Assembly: GCA_021234535.1 (NCBI GenBank)
Contig: SFZH01000008.1
Location: forward strand, 5,836,897 to 5,900,896
Length of the DNA: 64,000 nucleotides
DNA from: Stichopus chloronotus
Taxonomy: Eukaryota; Echinodermata; Holothuroidea; Aspidochirotida; Stichopodidae
Direction: 5' to 3'
Shown here: piece after piece, positions 1-11,468 of the stretch
Numbering within the stretch: the first letter of the stretch is position 1
How the letters are laid out: the number at the start of each line of letters is the position of its first letter
The notes under the pieces: model-generated
Told to the model about the DNA's origin: nothing
Databases searched by the model: none
The model's input: only the letters and a program-made list of their open reading frames with translations
Position numbers and translations under genes: made by a program

Positions 1-156
1 TGAAGTGTGGAGCCTTAAAATTCACACTGCAAAGTATTCAGGTTTGAAAGCTGGGAAGAAGAGGGCTTTATTGGAGTTGAGGGTTAACCATGAAAAGTGT
101 TAATGTATACACTAAAATAGAATAGAGTGCACATTAGTATAAAGTGCATTTGTTGT

Positions 157-168
157 GGGGGGGGGGGG
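157..168 (+). repeat. Poly(G) tract, first of several
   Basis: Runs of 11-15 G on the plus strand also occur at about 2349-2359, 2585-2599, 4013-4026, 17051-17063, 22165-22175 and 56659-56673. The only long C run is 9 bases at 60923-60931. Confidence 0.95.
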
Positions 169-400
169 AGGAGAGGAGGATATGGTTACAGGTGAGTTCA
201 TCATTTGTTAATATCCAAACCATGTAGTTTGAAGCAGTTGTTTTCCATACAGTAGTTTCTTTGTTGAACATATTCATCACAACTGTGGCACAACCTACTG
301 TTTTTTTTTTTTTTTTTTAGAGGAGTCCATGCAGTTAGTAAACTTGGTTCATATGGGGTATGGTTGGTTGATTCAAGGTATATGTCAGTAAATCTTTCAC

Positions 401-725
401 ATTCACTTTGTAGACATGCTTACCTCTTTTTCTTACACTAATGCATTCACTTTGACCTTTGCTCAAAGTGCATACACAAGAAAACAGTTGAATAATCAAT
501 GTTTTGCAACCCTGTTAGCTTTCGCAAGAGGCAAAATCCGAGCGCAAATACATGTGTAAGTCATGTTGTATCAGCCTGAGCTATAGACACAACGAGGGTG
601 AGTCTAGGCTTAAAGGCTGCCATGTCAGAATTTATTTTAAGTGCACTTTGAGCAACGCCAATTGAATGCATTAGTGTGAGCTAGGGGTAAGTGTAATCAA
701 TCATACACCAGTGAGTTGTGGAGAA
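401..725. mobile_element. DIRS-like inverted ITR pair, family A, without coding core
   Basis: The left arm starts ATTCACTTTGTAGACATGC then TTACC, followed by ACTAATGCATTCACTTTGACC. The right arm (about 590-725) reads in reverse complement as the same sequence: GAGGGTGAG, then TGTCAGAATT, GCATTAGTGTGAG, GGGGTAAGTGTA, ending in CACCAGTGAGTTGTGG. Both arms match the ITRs of the element at 38531-39962. Only about 100 bp separates the arms, so this is an internally deleted, miniature copy. Confidence 0.7.
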
Positions 726-3700
726 TTGACGTGAACTTGTCAGCTGTTACTGTAATCCTCCGCATCCAGTCAGTATCTTTCAATACAGTAACCTGCTGTT
801 ATTACATGTACAGTGTATTTGAGGCCATGCCTTGCATAGTATGTCTGATCTTGTACATAATATGTTTTGATATAATAACCTTTAAACTTTACATTTAGTG
901 TGGCAGTATTGAGGGCCCCTGAATGAGTCTGTGCTATATCTTTCATACAGGTTAAATCACAAAATGAAATGCCTCTCCACTCTTTCAGTGTCTGTCTAAT
1001 CTCTAATATGTTATTACCACTTTCAGTTATCTGCACATGATGATGGTTTCCAAGAACTTGTTGTTGGCTGTACTGTACATATTGCTGACTTCAGCAGAAG
1101 GCACCTTGTGTACAGTAGTTTAGTGACATATTGTATGGCTGTTCTCTGTATTGTCTATTAAACACTACAGGAAAACTGCTTGTAGCATTCTATTGCAGTG
1201 TATGCTGTTATCTCAGATTGGTATACAAGGTATGAATGTGTATCACTGCTGGATACTTGTCAAATGGCAGAGTCATTTCATACTCTCTCTTTTCCCTTCA
1301 GCCTCTGATCATCCTCTGTTTGTGAATTGGTTGACAATTGTGCTGGGTGTCTTGTTATCGACAGATGTCCAAAATTGGCACCACAGGTGTGATAGAGGGC
1401 CTGAATAGGTGATATTGATCCAAACTGCATTTGAGGTGAATTGATTTCATCAACTCTTCTTCCCTCCAGTGTTTAACTTGTTGCATCCTTGAACAAAGCA
1501 AAAAAAAATTGCAACAGTACTATCATCCATGACCAAAGTTTGAAGGGATGATGGTTTGAGACAGAGAGAATGTGGAGATTGGTAAAGAGAGGACTGGAAT
1601 GAGGAACAAGAAGCACAAACCATAGTAAAATAGCACCGTTGTTGTCATTGGTAGATCCAATCTTGCCAAGAAGTTGTAATTTTAACTCTTACTTTATTTG
1701 CCACAGACATCAACTGTTTGCACATTTAGGCAGACATGTATTTACATCACACATTTTCATTAATGAATTGAACTTTCTTTACAACTTGACAGAAGTTAAG
1801 TACTTCATAAATATGTATGTTGAGACACAGGTGCTTCCTACGACACAAAAGTATCATATTAAATACAACCTGACCATGGCATTGATACAAATTATATACC
1901 TTTGCTATGTCTGTACATTCTTGGTAATCTAGATAATTCAAATATCATGGTGTTTTTATCCTTCGTAAATGATCCCAGGTACAATTGCATACTGGGGTCA
2001 CAGGGACAGGTGAAAAGTATCTTACTGTACTGTAATGAACTGTACTAGTATGTTTCCTAACATGCAGTACATGCTGCCTCTTGTGTGGTTTAAAATACTC
2101 ATGTTACTGTGTAAAAAAATGGCTGGCTGGCATTAATTACACAGGGATAAACAAGAATACCTATAGGTGCTGGAAATATATTATTTTTTGCCATGTGAAA
2201 TATGGCTTTCCTGTAAGTCCTCTTGCATAAAATTTGTTTGAATATTACCTTCAGCAAGTCAAAATCTCCCCAGATGTTTTATGTAGATAGATAAACCATT
2301 CAGCCAATACACCAACTATACTGAATGTTAGGACTTTTTTTTTTTTTTGGGGGGGGGGGAATCTGGTGAGGTTCATTGCAATCATTGCTTAAAAAATTTG
2401 TCAAGTTTTGAGCTTGTTGAATACACAGAAAAAAAAAAAAAACAGGAAAGGGGGAGGGGCGTTGAAGAACTAACCAAGGAAACACAGATAATTAAATACT
2501 AAACTATACATGTGCCATTTCTGATCACAGGAGAAGTTTGTGTATCTATTGAATACAACTTTGATACCACTTTCTTTTCGGGCAGGGGGGGGGGGGGGGA
2601 GTCCAAGCAATCTTGTGAACATTACACCATTTTTGACAAACTATATTTACATTTCTCATGTAGGATATTTGAAATAAAATTAAGAATAATGTTCTATTGG
2701 TAATATCATTTCATCGATACTGAACAGTTATCCTCTTTGAAAAACTCGTTTGAGTTGCTTATGTTCCAATGGAATGTGCGCAATGTCGACATTGATTGTG
2801 TTGATGTTTGCAGGAAATGGTTATACTTATTAATTTGAATCACATTCGACTAGTTTTAAAGAAAGAAGGAAGTAACAGAAAAGCGAAGGAGAGAAAAGGC
2901 AGGGAGAAAGGATGCGGGAGGATGGCTGTTGTGGTATTATTTTCTATACTTGTTTCTCTTTTGGTAAATAACAAGGTAAATAACACATAGTGCATTTTGT
3001 GTCGCTTAAGTGACTTCCCGCCTAAAAGGAGGATATTAAGTCGTTGAGACAAATTTTTTTGAGTTACTTTCTCCTTAGGTTATATCAGAACTTAATGTCA
3101 CTTTCTTGAAGTAGTGTATTGGCCTCAGAAATGCAAGATAAATTTTCATAGTTCTGCATTCCTTTCAATATTTTATGTGCTAAGATTTTGTTGTCCTTCG
3201 GAGCTCTAGTTGGAGTTCTATTTTTGGAAACATATGTCAGTAGCATACCTCGTTACAAGTGCATGCATAATTTTTCAATTTATGAAAGATTTATTCTTTG
3301 TAAATGTTCATTGTGATGGATGTTCATCTTGTGGAAATAAGATGAACTTTTCTGCTGTGTCACAGCGATCACTGAAACTTACCAATTTTTTTGAAGGAGT
3401 TCATCCTCAAAATCCTTCAAAAATTCAGTGTACAGTTATAATTCTCATGTAAAATTGGACAATTTATATTAGATATTCCACTGCAGCTCATATTTGTAAA
3501 ATTCAAGAGAAAGGAATGGCAACATGATTTATAGTTCTCAACTGGAAAAAGTGCAGCATCTTTACATGATCACAGATAAGGAAAGTGTGCAGTTTATCTT
3601 ATTACCAAAAGTCCAGTTCAATTCAAAACTTAGAACATTCATTTTTCATCAGCGTTTTGCTTCTTTACTTGAGAGACATATATGTGACAAGTCAAACTCC

Positions 3701-5882
3701 TGTATGGTAAATCAACACTGCTTTGGTTAGTGCCAAACTAATGAAATGCAATTTGTAATGAGGCTTCATCCATAGTGTGTTTGGTTTAAGCCCCTTGAGT
3801 CTTCCTTCAGATGTTTGGTACATAAGCGTAACTCTCATGTTGTATCTTGTCAAGTAATCATGTGCAGATGGCTGTGCTCGTTGTGCAATATGTCAATGTG
3901 TGGCACCTTCAAACCGTTAATTGATCAAAAGGTATACTCATTCACATTATATTGAGTGAGTCCAACATGTACAACAGTTAGGCCATTACCAAACATTAAT
4001 TCATAGTTACGTGGGGGGGGGGGGGGAAGGATTGACAAGGCTGGAGGGCACCCATTGGTTTATATGCGCTATTACATGTGCTTTGCATACTAGCCACATA
4101 GATGATAAGATGTACTTGCTATTGGATTGTGGAAAGTAACATTAGTAATTGAAAGTGATGTGATTAGGAACACTAAACATTGTGATCAGAAAGCATGGTA
4201 GCAGAGACACAATCCATTTTCTGATGGAGATACAGTAGAGAGAGGTGGGCATGGAGAGGGAAGATGTGCAAAGGAAAGGGAGAGGTCAACGGGCACAGTA
4301 CGGAGAGGATTGTTACGAGGTTGGCATTGGAATTGGGGCACTTATACAGATGACACAATGTAGAGAAGAATTACAGGGTAAATACAGGGTAGGGGCTGGA
4401 TAGGGAAACCGTGGCAAAGGATCAGGCAGGAGTGACGCATCAGGATAAAAGAGATGCAAAAATGGGAGCGCAGAAGTGAAGAGACAGGAGAAGGAGATAC
4501 AAGATAATTAAGTAAAATAAGCAGATTGTCAGTGTACGAACATGATGTGCGTTAGACAGCAAACATTGTTCCGTTTCACAGCAAGTCTTGATTCTCTCTG
4601 TGGTATTTTCATTTAAAGTATATTCCAGCACTGGATTAAAAATGCAAAATACCACTTTAAGCATTTGAAATATTGAACAGGTAATTGCCTGTGTAAGACT
4701 TTCAGTTACCATTCATTATGTTGTCATCTAAGGTCACTCACATCATTTTATTAAGATGGAGCGCACAGGCATCAGCTTGGCAAATGCCAAATGGATTCCT
4801 TCCTCTGACAGCTTTTAAGACTAGCCCTCAGAAGAGTTGCATTAATCTTGATGTTTGCAACTCAAAGATTTATTTTCTAAATTGATTCCCATCAACAAAG
4901 TGCTGTTTGTAGTGCTCTGCAAAAAAGCAAAATTGTTTAAATGTCAGTCTCTGGAAGAATGGTTAACACTTACTCCACACAGATCGTGATCTTGAATGAA
5001 CAGTTAGACCTTCTTTTAGAATGAGCTAGAAACTGCCACATTTTATTGATCAACACTTACTCTAAGCTATTACAGCTATCATCCATGTTTTGTGAATCAT
5101 CCTGATAGATTTAAGGCCTCTGGAGAATTTGATGGGATCGGTGGAATTTAACACTAAGAGTCTCCACAACAAGCTGCTTTTCACAATGGAATCATGGTAA
5201 AAGTAATAAGTCAATGCTGTAAATTTTCAACTTATTGCTACCAGAGGTCAATCTTAACAAACGCATAGACCTGAAATGGCTGATTTCTCTCCAAGAAATA
5301 AACTGGACGTAGAATTTGAAACATGTCCAATGTAAGTATCAGGCATATGTTTTCATAGTGTAATATTGGCGATTAAGTTGAATTTATTGTACTGGCATGG
5401 TATTTGATTTAGGTTGTGTTGGTTAGAGTTACCCTCACATCAAAGGCAACAAATAATTTTTTGACCTGAAGTTGATTTTTTCAATCTGCCTATGTTTTGA
5501 CATCCTCTACTATCAAATGCCTGCATATTTGCACCAGCTCCTCACCTTTCACAAAAGAGCAGGAACAAAACTGGAGGCCCATGAAGGTGAAGACCATCTG
5601 AAAACACAATAATGAGAGGATATGTATCGAAGAATCCAGTGCTAAATCCTAAGAAACAGTATCCACGAAAGCAACACTCTTTAGGGAGGTAAATATCTGA
5701 GAAAGTGTGAAGCACACATTCGTGGGTATTCTAGCGATTAGCATATTTGGTTGGTGCATTTATTTAAATGAGTGGATTATGCAGGAGACCACAGGTAATC
5801 TGTTTTTTCTCCCATGGAGTGCACTCTCACAAAAGTTGTGGGGTATTGCCATTGTGCTATTGATATTTGATCGATCACATGT

Positions 5883-6477
5883 GATATTTGATCGATCAGA
5901 AACTTACATGGAAGGATCATATTTCAAAGGTATGTGGGAAAATTTCAAAATGCATTGCCATTCTGAATAAAGGTAAGAATGTTTTAAATGCTAGGTCCTT
6001 GTACATTTTGTATTGCTCATTGTTTATACCCTATCTTACTTACTGTGTTGAGGTGTGGGGAAACACATACAAGTCAAATTTTAAACTTATTTTCATTAAG
6101 CAAAAAAGAATCATTCGTATTGTGTGTAAAGCAAAGTATTTAGATCACACAACTCCATTGTTTAATAGTTTAAAGATGTTGCCCTTTTTTCTGTTAATTG
6201 AATTCAGAACAGCTATCTTCATGTGAAAAGTTTTTAAAAAATGCTGTCATTAAATCTCCAATGCTATTTCACTATATCATTAAATAGCCATAATGCTAGA
6301 AATTGTGGGAACTTTTGTTTAAAAAAAGTCAGAACAACAAAAAAACAACTGTGTATCTCATACTTGGGTGTGTCTATATGGAATTCTATTGATGCAACGA
6401 TAAAAAACTGTAAAACCCTTACATCTTTTAAATACAAATGCAAGCAAAGTTTACTTAACCCTACTCACCAGTCATAA
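5883..6477 (+). pseudogene. Non-LTR retrotransposon reverse transcriptase, C-terminal fragment with frameshift
   Basis: Dead fragment of a retrotransposon polymerase. Frame 2 (5885-6226) reads IDQKLTWKDHISKVCGKIS, then LYILYCSLFIPYLTYCVEVW with GN, then QKRIIRIVC. These are the conserved blocks after the RT palm in Jockey/CR1/L2 families (IDxxLTWxxHI, LYxxLIxPYLxYCxxVWG, QKRAIRxI). A stop at 6224-6226 and a frameshift follow. Frame 1 (from 6241) then continues with NSHNARNCGNF, ISYLGVSIWNSI and SFKYKCKQSLL, matching the usual HxxxTR, GxxxWNxLP and FKxxLKxxLL end. No endonuclease or catalytic YxDD part is present, so it cannot be active. Confidence 0.88.
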
Positions 6478-6692
6478 TATTTGAAATTGGGTAATTATCT
6501 CCTGTATTGATCTTTTCTCTCTAGTTGTAATATTATTCATCAGATGTAGTTTATATTATCTGGAGGAAAATGCTTATAAGTTTTTCTACTTCCTTTTCCT
6601 CCCTTTCTGGTACTCTTTGTTCTGGTGAGTCTCTTGTGAAGTATTGTTTATGTAGGTACTGGAAATAAAGTGTTGTCATTGTCATTGAACCT
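5883..6692 (+). mobile_element. 5'-truncated non-LTR retrotransposon (CR1/L2/Jockey-like clade)
   Basis: Remnant of a LINE-type element. It carries the C-terminal part of the reverse transcriptase ORF (entry 5883-6477), a short 3' untranslated region and an end at about 6664-6692 with AATAAAG followed by TGTCATTGTCATTG, a short-repeat 3' tail as seen in CR1/L2-like elements rather than a poly(A) tail. The 5' junction falls in a 17-bp direct duplication (tgatatttgatcgatca at 5861-5877 and 5882-5898). Confidence 0.8.
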
Positions 6693-7214
6693 GTACCACT
6701 GTCGTCCATAGTCAAGCCAGCTCTGCCATTGTCACCGGTTGTAAACCGATCAATAGTGACTATACTGTATACGGTAAAGAGCAAAACATGGCTCTCTCAA
6801 TCATTATGAGTTTGACAAATTTTCATTCAAACATGCACTCAAATAACAAATCCATGTTCAATCTTAAGCAAAAGATAAAGCAAATTATTCTTTTTGTACA
6901 GTGTGCCCATATTGTATACTAATGTTTGATATTCTTCTAGTTATGAAGAAAACAATCTCAACAAACAGGGAGGGTTCTACGCCCTGCATATCCTACGTGC
7001 AATGTCAATTAGAAAATATAAGCTTAGGCCTGTATGTGCAAACCAGGCTGCAGAGTGGCAGTTTTTTTATATACTTTACTGTCACCAAATCAAAGTAGTG
7101 AGGTCCTTAGATAAATAAATCACCACAATATTGATGTATCACATGAAAAGATGACTTTTCTTGCTTATCAAGCTGTTTTTTTATTCAAATATTTAACAAA
7201 ACTATGAAACCTGT

Positions 7215-7960
7215 TTTCAAGTAGGCACATAGCTAATGTGAAGTCACCAAAATTAGTTCCAGTGCCTACATGACATTAACATTTGCTGACAGAACAGTGC
7301 GCACTGACATTATCATCACTCCCCAAAACTGCTACAAAACTTAACTTCATTGATGTGGAGACAATCTAGCAGGTACAAATGTCGTAAAAATATTTTTTTC
7401 ACATGAAAGTTATACCTATTCATGTTTATAAGGTAATTTTGTAAAATACCAGCACTGTTCATAAGCATGTTACAAGGATGATTTCAAGTAGGCTGTAACA
7501 GGCATAACATTATGTGAAGTTAGGTGGCTAGACTAAGGTGCGTGGTATGGAAGTTGTGCATGTGATTGAAGCTTTACAAAAATTTCCCTCAAAACTTTGT
7601 TTCATTGATGCATGGGAATCATAACAAGTAGAAATAACCTAAAAATGATTTTCTATATGGATCATACTATCTATTTGTGTTCATGAGATAATGTGGTAAA
7701 ACATTGGTCCTATTAATAAACCATTTCATAGGATATTTTCAAATACGCAACCTACATGAAGCTAGGACATGTTGCTTGTTATAGGATGTTGCCTTTGTGA
7801 TTCAAACTATTTCACATAAATAAAGAAAACCAACTAAAATATCTTAACAGTTTCTTTTTCAAATAAACATAGTATTTGTTTTACAAAGTACTTTGGTAAA
7901 ATTCTGACATTTGTAGTCCTGTTTTAAAGGTATAATCTCATATGTACTACTAACCTGAAT
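7215..7960 (+). repeat. Degenerate tandem repeat, three units of about 255-267 bp
   Basis: Units start near 7215, 7482 and 7737 with TTTCAAGTAGGC, TTTCAAGTAGGC and TTTCAAATACGC. They share in order: a block ATGTGAAGT or ATGAAGCT, an AACTT..TTCATTGATG block (units 1-2), a block like CCTATTCATGTTTATAAGGTAA, and a TGTAAAATACCAGCACTGTTC-type end. Divergence is high, especially in unit 3. Confidence 0.55.
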
Positions 7961-9618
7961 CTAATAGTCACTGAGTGTATGCACTGTGGAGATATCGATC
8001 TATGTACTTGCCCATTCATTGTGCCTACGTGGAATGTGGGAGGCATTGTTAAATTCGTTTCCTGTATGCTATGTGTGCTCCTAGCGGATTATGGGATTAG
8101 CATGTGGTGTAAAATTCCTGATCACCTTTTAGCTGAACTGTAGTTAATTTAGGAGGCACTAGTCCTCTTTGGGTAGGGGTTAAATGTTACCAGTGTTTCC
8201 TGATTCAGTAGTGCATTAGTTATGTGGAGATAGATAGGTTCATCACTCGTAAATTGTCAAACAATTTTGGAATTACTGCTACGCCCCATCATACTACCTT
8301 CTATCTGCCATGCAATCAATCCTTGAGTATAACATCATACTCAGTATCTTTTACAGATTCATCTTAAGTAGATATATCCACTACTGTGGGTGCTTCATCT
8401 TTTGTTCTTTTACCTCCAATGAAACCCCATTCTAAAGTATATGTAAATAGATTACTTGTTTGATCAGGTAATCAAGCCAGTAAATCCATGTGTTATGTGG
8501 ATATCTATTGTTGTTGTGTCTTTCTATCTCCATTTAACATTCATTGCTTGTACTATAGAGTGTAGTCATTCAACGTTTTGTTCAACAAGTGCTAAAACGT
8601 AAGTCATCAGCACTCCTCTCTTATGTAGAAGGAATATATGGTAAAAAGCATAATCTGTCCAAGTATTGTCATAAAGTAAAGGAGAAAAGTTGTTCAAGTC
8701 AACCGAGTGTTTTATAGTACAGTGTTGTACATATTTTACTGCATGAATATATGCTGCAGAAATCTTGACTAATAACTACCCAAAAAACCTTTCTTTGTTC
8801 TTACTGGTGTGGTCCAATTGAAATATCAAGCACTCTGTTTATCATGCTGTACTTTCAATGTACTACAAAGGAAACTTCATCAGTGAACACTTCATTATGT
8901 CAGTTTTTTCCTTCTCTTCATCCTTGTGATGTGTAATGCCTATTGGGAATCAATTATCTCTTTGATCTAAGAAAAAGACAAAAGCTCAAATATCCTCCAT
9001 ACATACCCAAATGAATCAAGTGTTTTTTTTTTTTAATCTTTGGTTGCCATGACAGTGCAACTATGATAACAATCTACTCTAAAAAGTCACATTCACTAAT
9101 GACCAAAAGCCTTGCAGAGTAGTCAAATTTATGAATACCCATTCACAAGGCCCATACAAAGAAGCAAACAAATACAGACACACACAAACATAAAAGAAAA
9201 TAAAGAAGAAAGTAGGAAAAAAATATACTAGGGCAAACATGAAATCTCTGATAACAACAGACAATTTCAGACGTGTTGTTGAGATCCATGAAAAATTTAC
9301 ACCGCAATCTGTTCCCTATGCTCTCTATGGAGAAAATCAGTTTCTTGTTTGCACTAGGCATGCAGTATCTTCAAGGATGACCTTAAAGAAACATTTTAAA
9401 TTTTTCTTAGAAAAATGGTGTAAACACATGACTGTGTTAATGTTTAGGCTATTTCTTGTAGAGATGCTTTTGCAAAGACCATTGGAAATTTAGAAGAGGA
9501 AGTGGACCTGACATTTCTTGATCTGATGAAAATCTTCTCTAAAGACGACTTTGGAAGTTATCTTCATTGTAAATGAATCATGTACAGTCACTCCTTTTAA
9601 AAGTTTAGAAACCTTCAT

Positions 9619-9755
9619 TGGAGGCGGGCTAGGATTTACAGGGTGCTAGAATTGGTTTTGAGGATGATTTGAGCATTGGGTCAAATGTATGCATTAGTGA
9701 GGCAAGGGGTAAGTATAGTCACTGATGAATACCCACATCAGGAAGTTGTGGGGGA
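9619..9755 (+). mobile_element. DIRS-like family A, right ITR only
   Basis: Solo right arm: GGCGGGCTAGG, GGTGCTAGAATTG, GCATTAGTGAGGCAAGGGG, TAAGTATAGTCACTGATGAA and the terminal hairpin arms CCCACATC and GTTGTGGG. It is colinear with the right ITR at 39848-39955 plus the extension preserved in that element's internal complementary region. Confidence 0.7.
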
Positions 9756-10496
9756 GTCTACTGTGTTGGAAACTGATAGATGTTATGATATCACTGAAGA
9801 TCAGACAAAACCCATTAAAAATGGATAATAACTGATGCATGAAATTTTCAGAAGTTGTGTTATTTATTGAAACACAAACTTCAAGTATTTCCACAGAACA
9901 AGTCATTTTTTCACACGCAGATAGGCCATGGTTGCAATGATTTACTTTCTATTGTGAATGTTGCTTCTGATTGCATATAAGCAGCAGAGAGTTTTGCGTG
10001 GAAAGGGCATGTCTTTAAGGAATGTATCAAAAAAACATGAACAAGGGTTTTACAACCCAAAGTAATCCAACTTGGGAAATAGTCACATTTGAGGAAGCTC
10101 AGTCATGTGTGGAGACTCTTCATTTTGTTTGCTCCTTTGCTCACTCATCTTCACAAAACAAATAACATCCTGCACGTACACTTTGTAGTACAATCTGTAA
10201 CCATTAATTTTAGCTCTGTGATCAGACATGTTATTATTCACTATCATTCATCACCTTTCTTATCATTCAATTTTACCAACTGGGTGAGACTATTAATCAC
10301 TCCTTATAGACTGTTTTAAATACTTTCATTATTGATTTACTTGACTGTACAAACCTATTGCACTTAAACTACTGTACTTACCACATTTAGATCGTAACCA
10401 CAAAGTGGTTACCATCTAAACCACTGCAATCTATCTGCAAAGCAAATTTCCAGCCAAGTTCATTAATAATACTTAGCAGTTTGTCATCTACAATTG

Positions 10497-11279
10497 AGTT
10501 TGTTGGGATAGTGTGTACTGGGTCTGTACTGGGGCAGTATGTACTGGATTTGTTAGGGGCAGTATACTGGGTTTGTTAGGACAGTGCGTATTAGATTTGC
10601 TATGGACAGTGTGTACTGCACTTTGTTAGGGAAAGTATGTACTGGGTTTGTTAGGAACAGTGTGTCCTAGGTTTGTCAGAGACAGTATTTGTTAGGGACA
10701 GAGTGTACTGGGTTCATTAGGGAGAGTGGCCTGGGTTTGTTAATGACAGTGTGTACTGGGTCTTTTTAGGACAGTGTGTACTGAGTTTTTTTAGTGGCAC
10801 TGTGCACTGGGTTTGGAAGGGGCTGTTTATACTGGGTTTGTTAATGACATGGTGTATTGGGTTTGTTAGGGACAGTATGCGCTGCGTTTGTTAGGGACAA
10901 TGTGGAGTGGGTTTTTCAGGATTCACAGTGCATACTCCCTTACCTCATATAACCTTTGCATTACCGCATTGACCATGGTCAAGCATCTGGTAATTTTGTG
11001 TGTGTGTATCTGGTCACTGCCCTTCTGTAATTCCCAGCCTTTTGATCTAGCAGCGAAGTTTGTATCATGCTACTACATCTGCTTTAATCTGCTTCCTTTC
11101 TCATCCTTTTGGGGACAGTATGTACTGGGTTTATTAGGAATAATTTAGTGTGGGTTTGTTAGGGACAGTGTAGAGTGGGATGTTAGTTACAGTGTGTACT
11201 GGTTTGTTAGGAACACTGTGGAGTGGTTTGCTAAGCACACTGTGAAGTGGGTTTGTTTGGGACATTGTTTGAAACTACA
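10497..11279 (+). repeat. GT-rich minisatellite, about 26-bp unit
   Basis: Imperfect tandem units of the form GGGTTTGTTAGGGACAGTG plus TGTACT at 10497-10920 and 11109-11279, interrupted by a family B DIRS-like insertion at 10921-11108. Units vary from about 20 to 30 bp. Most changes are single substitutions. Confidence 0.8.
10921..11108 (+). mobile_element. DIRS-like family B copy inside a minisatellite
   Basis: Starts ATTCACAGTGCATACTCCC, then TTACCTCATATAACC, TTGCATTACCGCATTGACC, ATGGTCAAGCATCTGG, TATCTGGTCACTGCCCTTC. The right end is eroded to TTTTGGGGA at about 11100. GT-rich minisatellite units lie directly on both sides. Confidence 0.65.
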
Positions 11280-11468
11280 GTTCACAACACGCACTCCCTC
11301 ACCTCATGTAACCCATGCTTTACCATACTGACCATAATCTAGCAACTGGCAATCGTGTGTTATGTATCTGGTCACCGGCCTTCCATAATTCCCGGACTGC
11401 ACAAGCAAGCTTGGAAGCGATGAGGTAAGTACCTTGCTTGTGAATTCCCAAAACATTAAATTTTGGAG
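11280..11468 (+). mobile_element. DIRS-like family B copy
   Basis: Starts TTCACAACACGCACTCCC, then TCACCTCATGTAACCC, CCATACTGACCATAATC, GGTCACCGGCCTTCCATAATTC. The right end reads GATGAGGTAAGTACCTTGC, GAATTCCCAAAAC and TTTTGGAGA. It closes the minisatellite on its right side. Confidence 0.65.

Noticed and set aside
1302..1386. 85-bp open block SDHPLFVNWLTIVLGVLLST between cttttcccttc|AG and CACAG|GTGTGA
   Set aside because: Not divisible by three, no family recognised, and the next in-frame CAMTA segment does not follow; likely chance.
10497..11279. TTAGGG hexamers suggesting interstitial telomere sequence
   Set aside because: They occur once per 26-bp unit, not in tandem, so they are part of a minisatellite.
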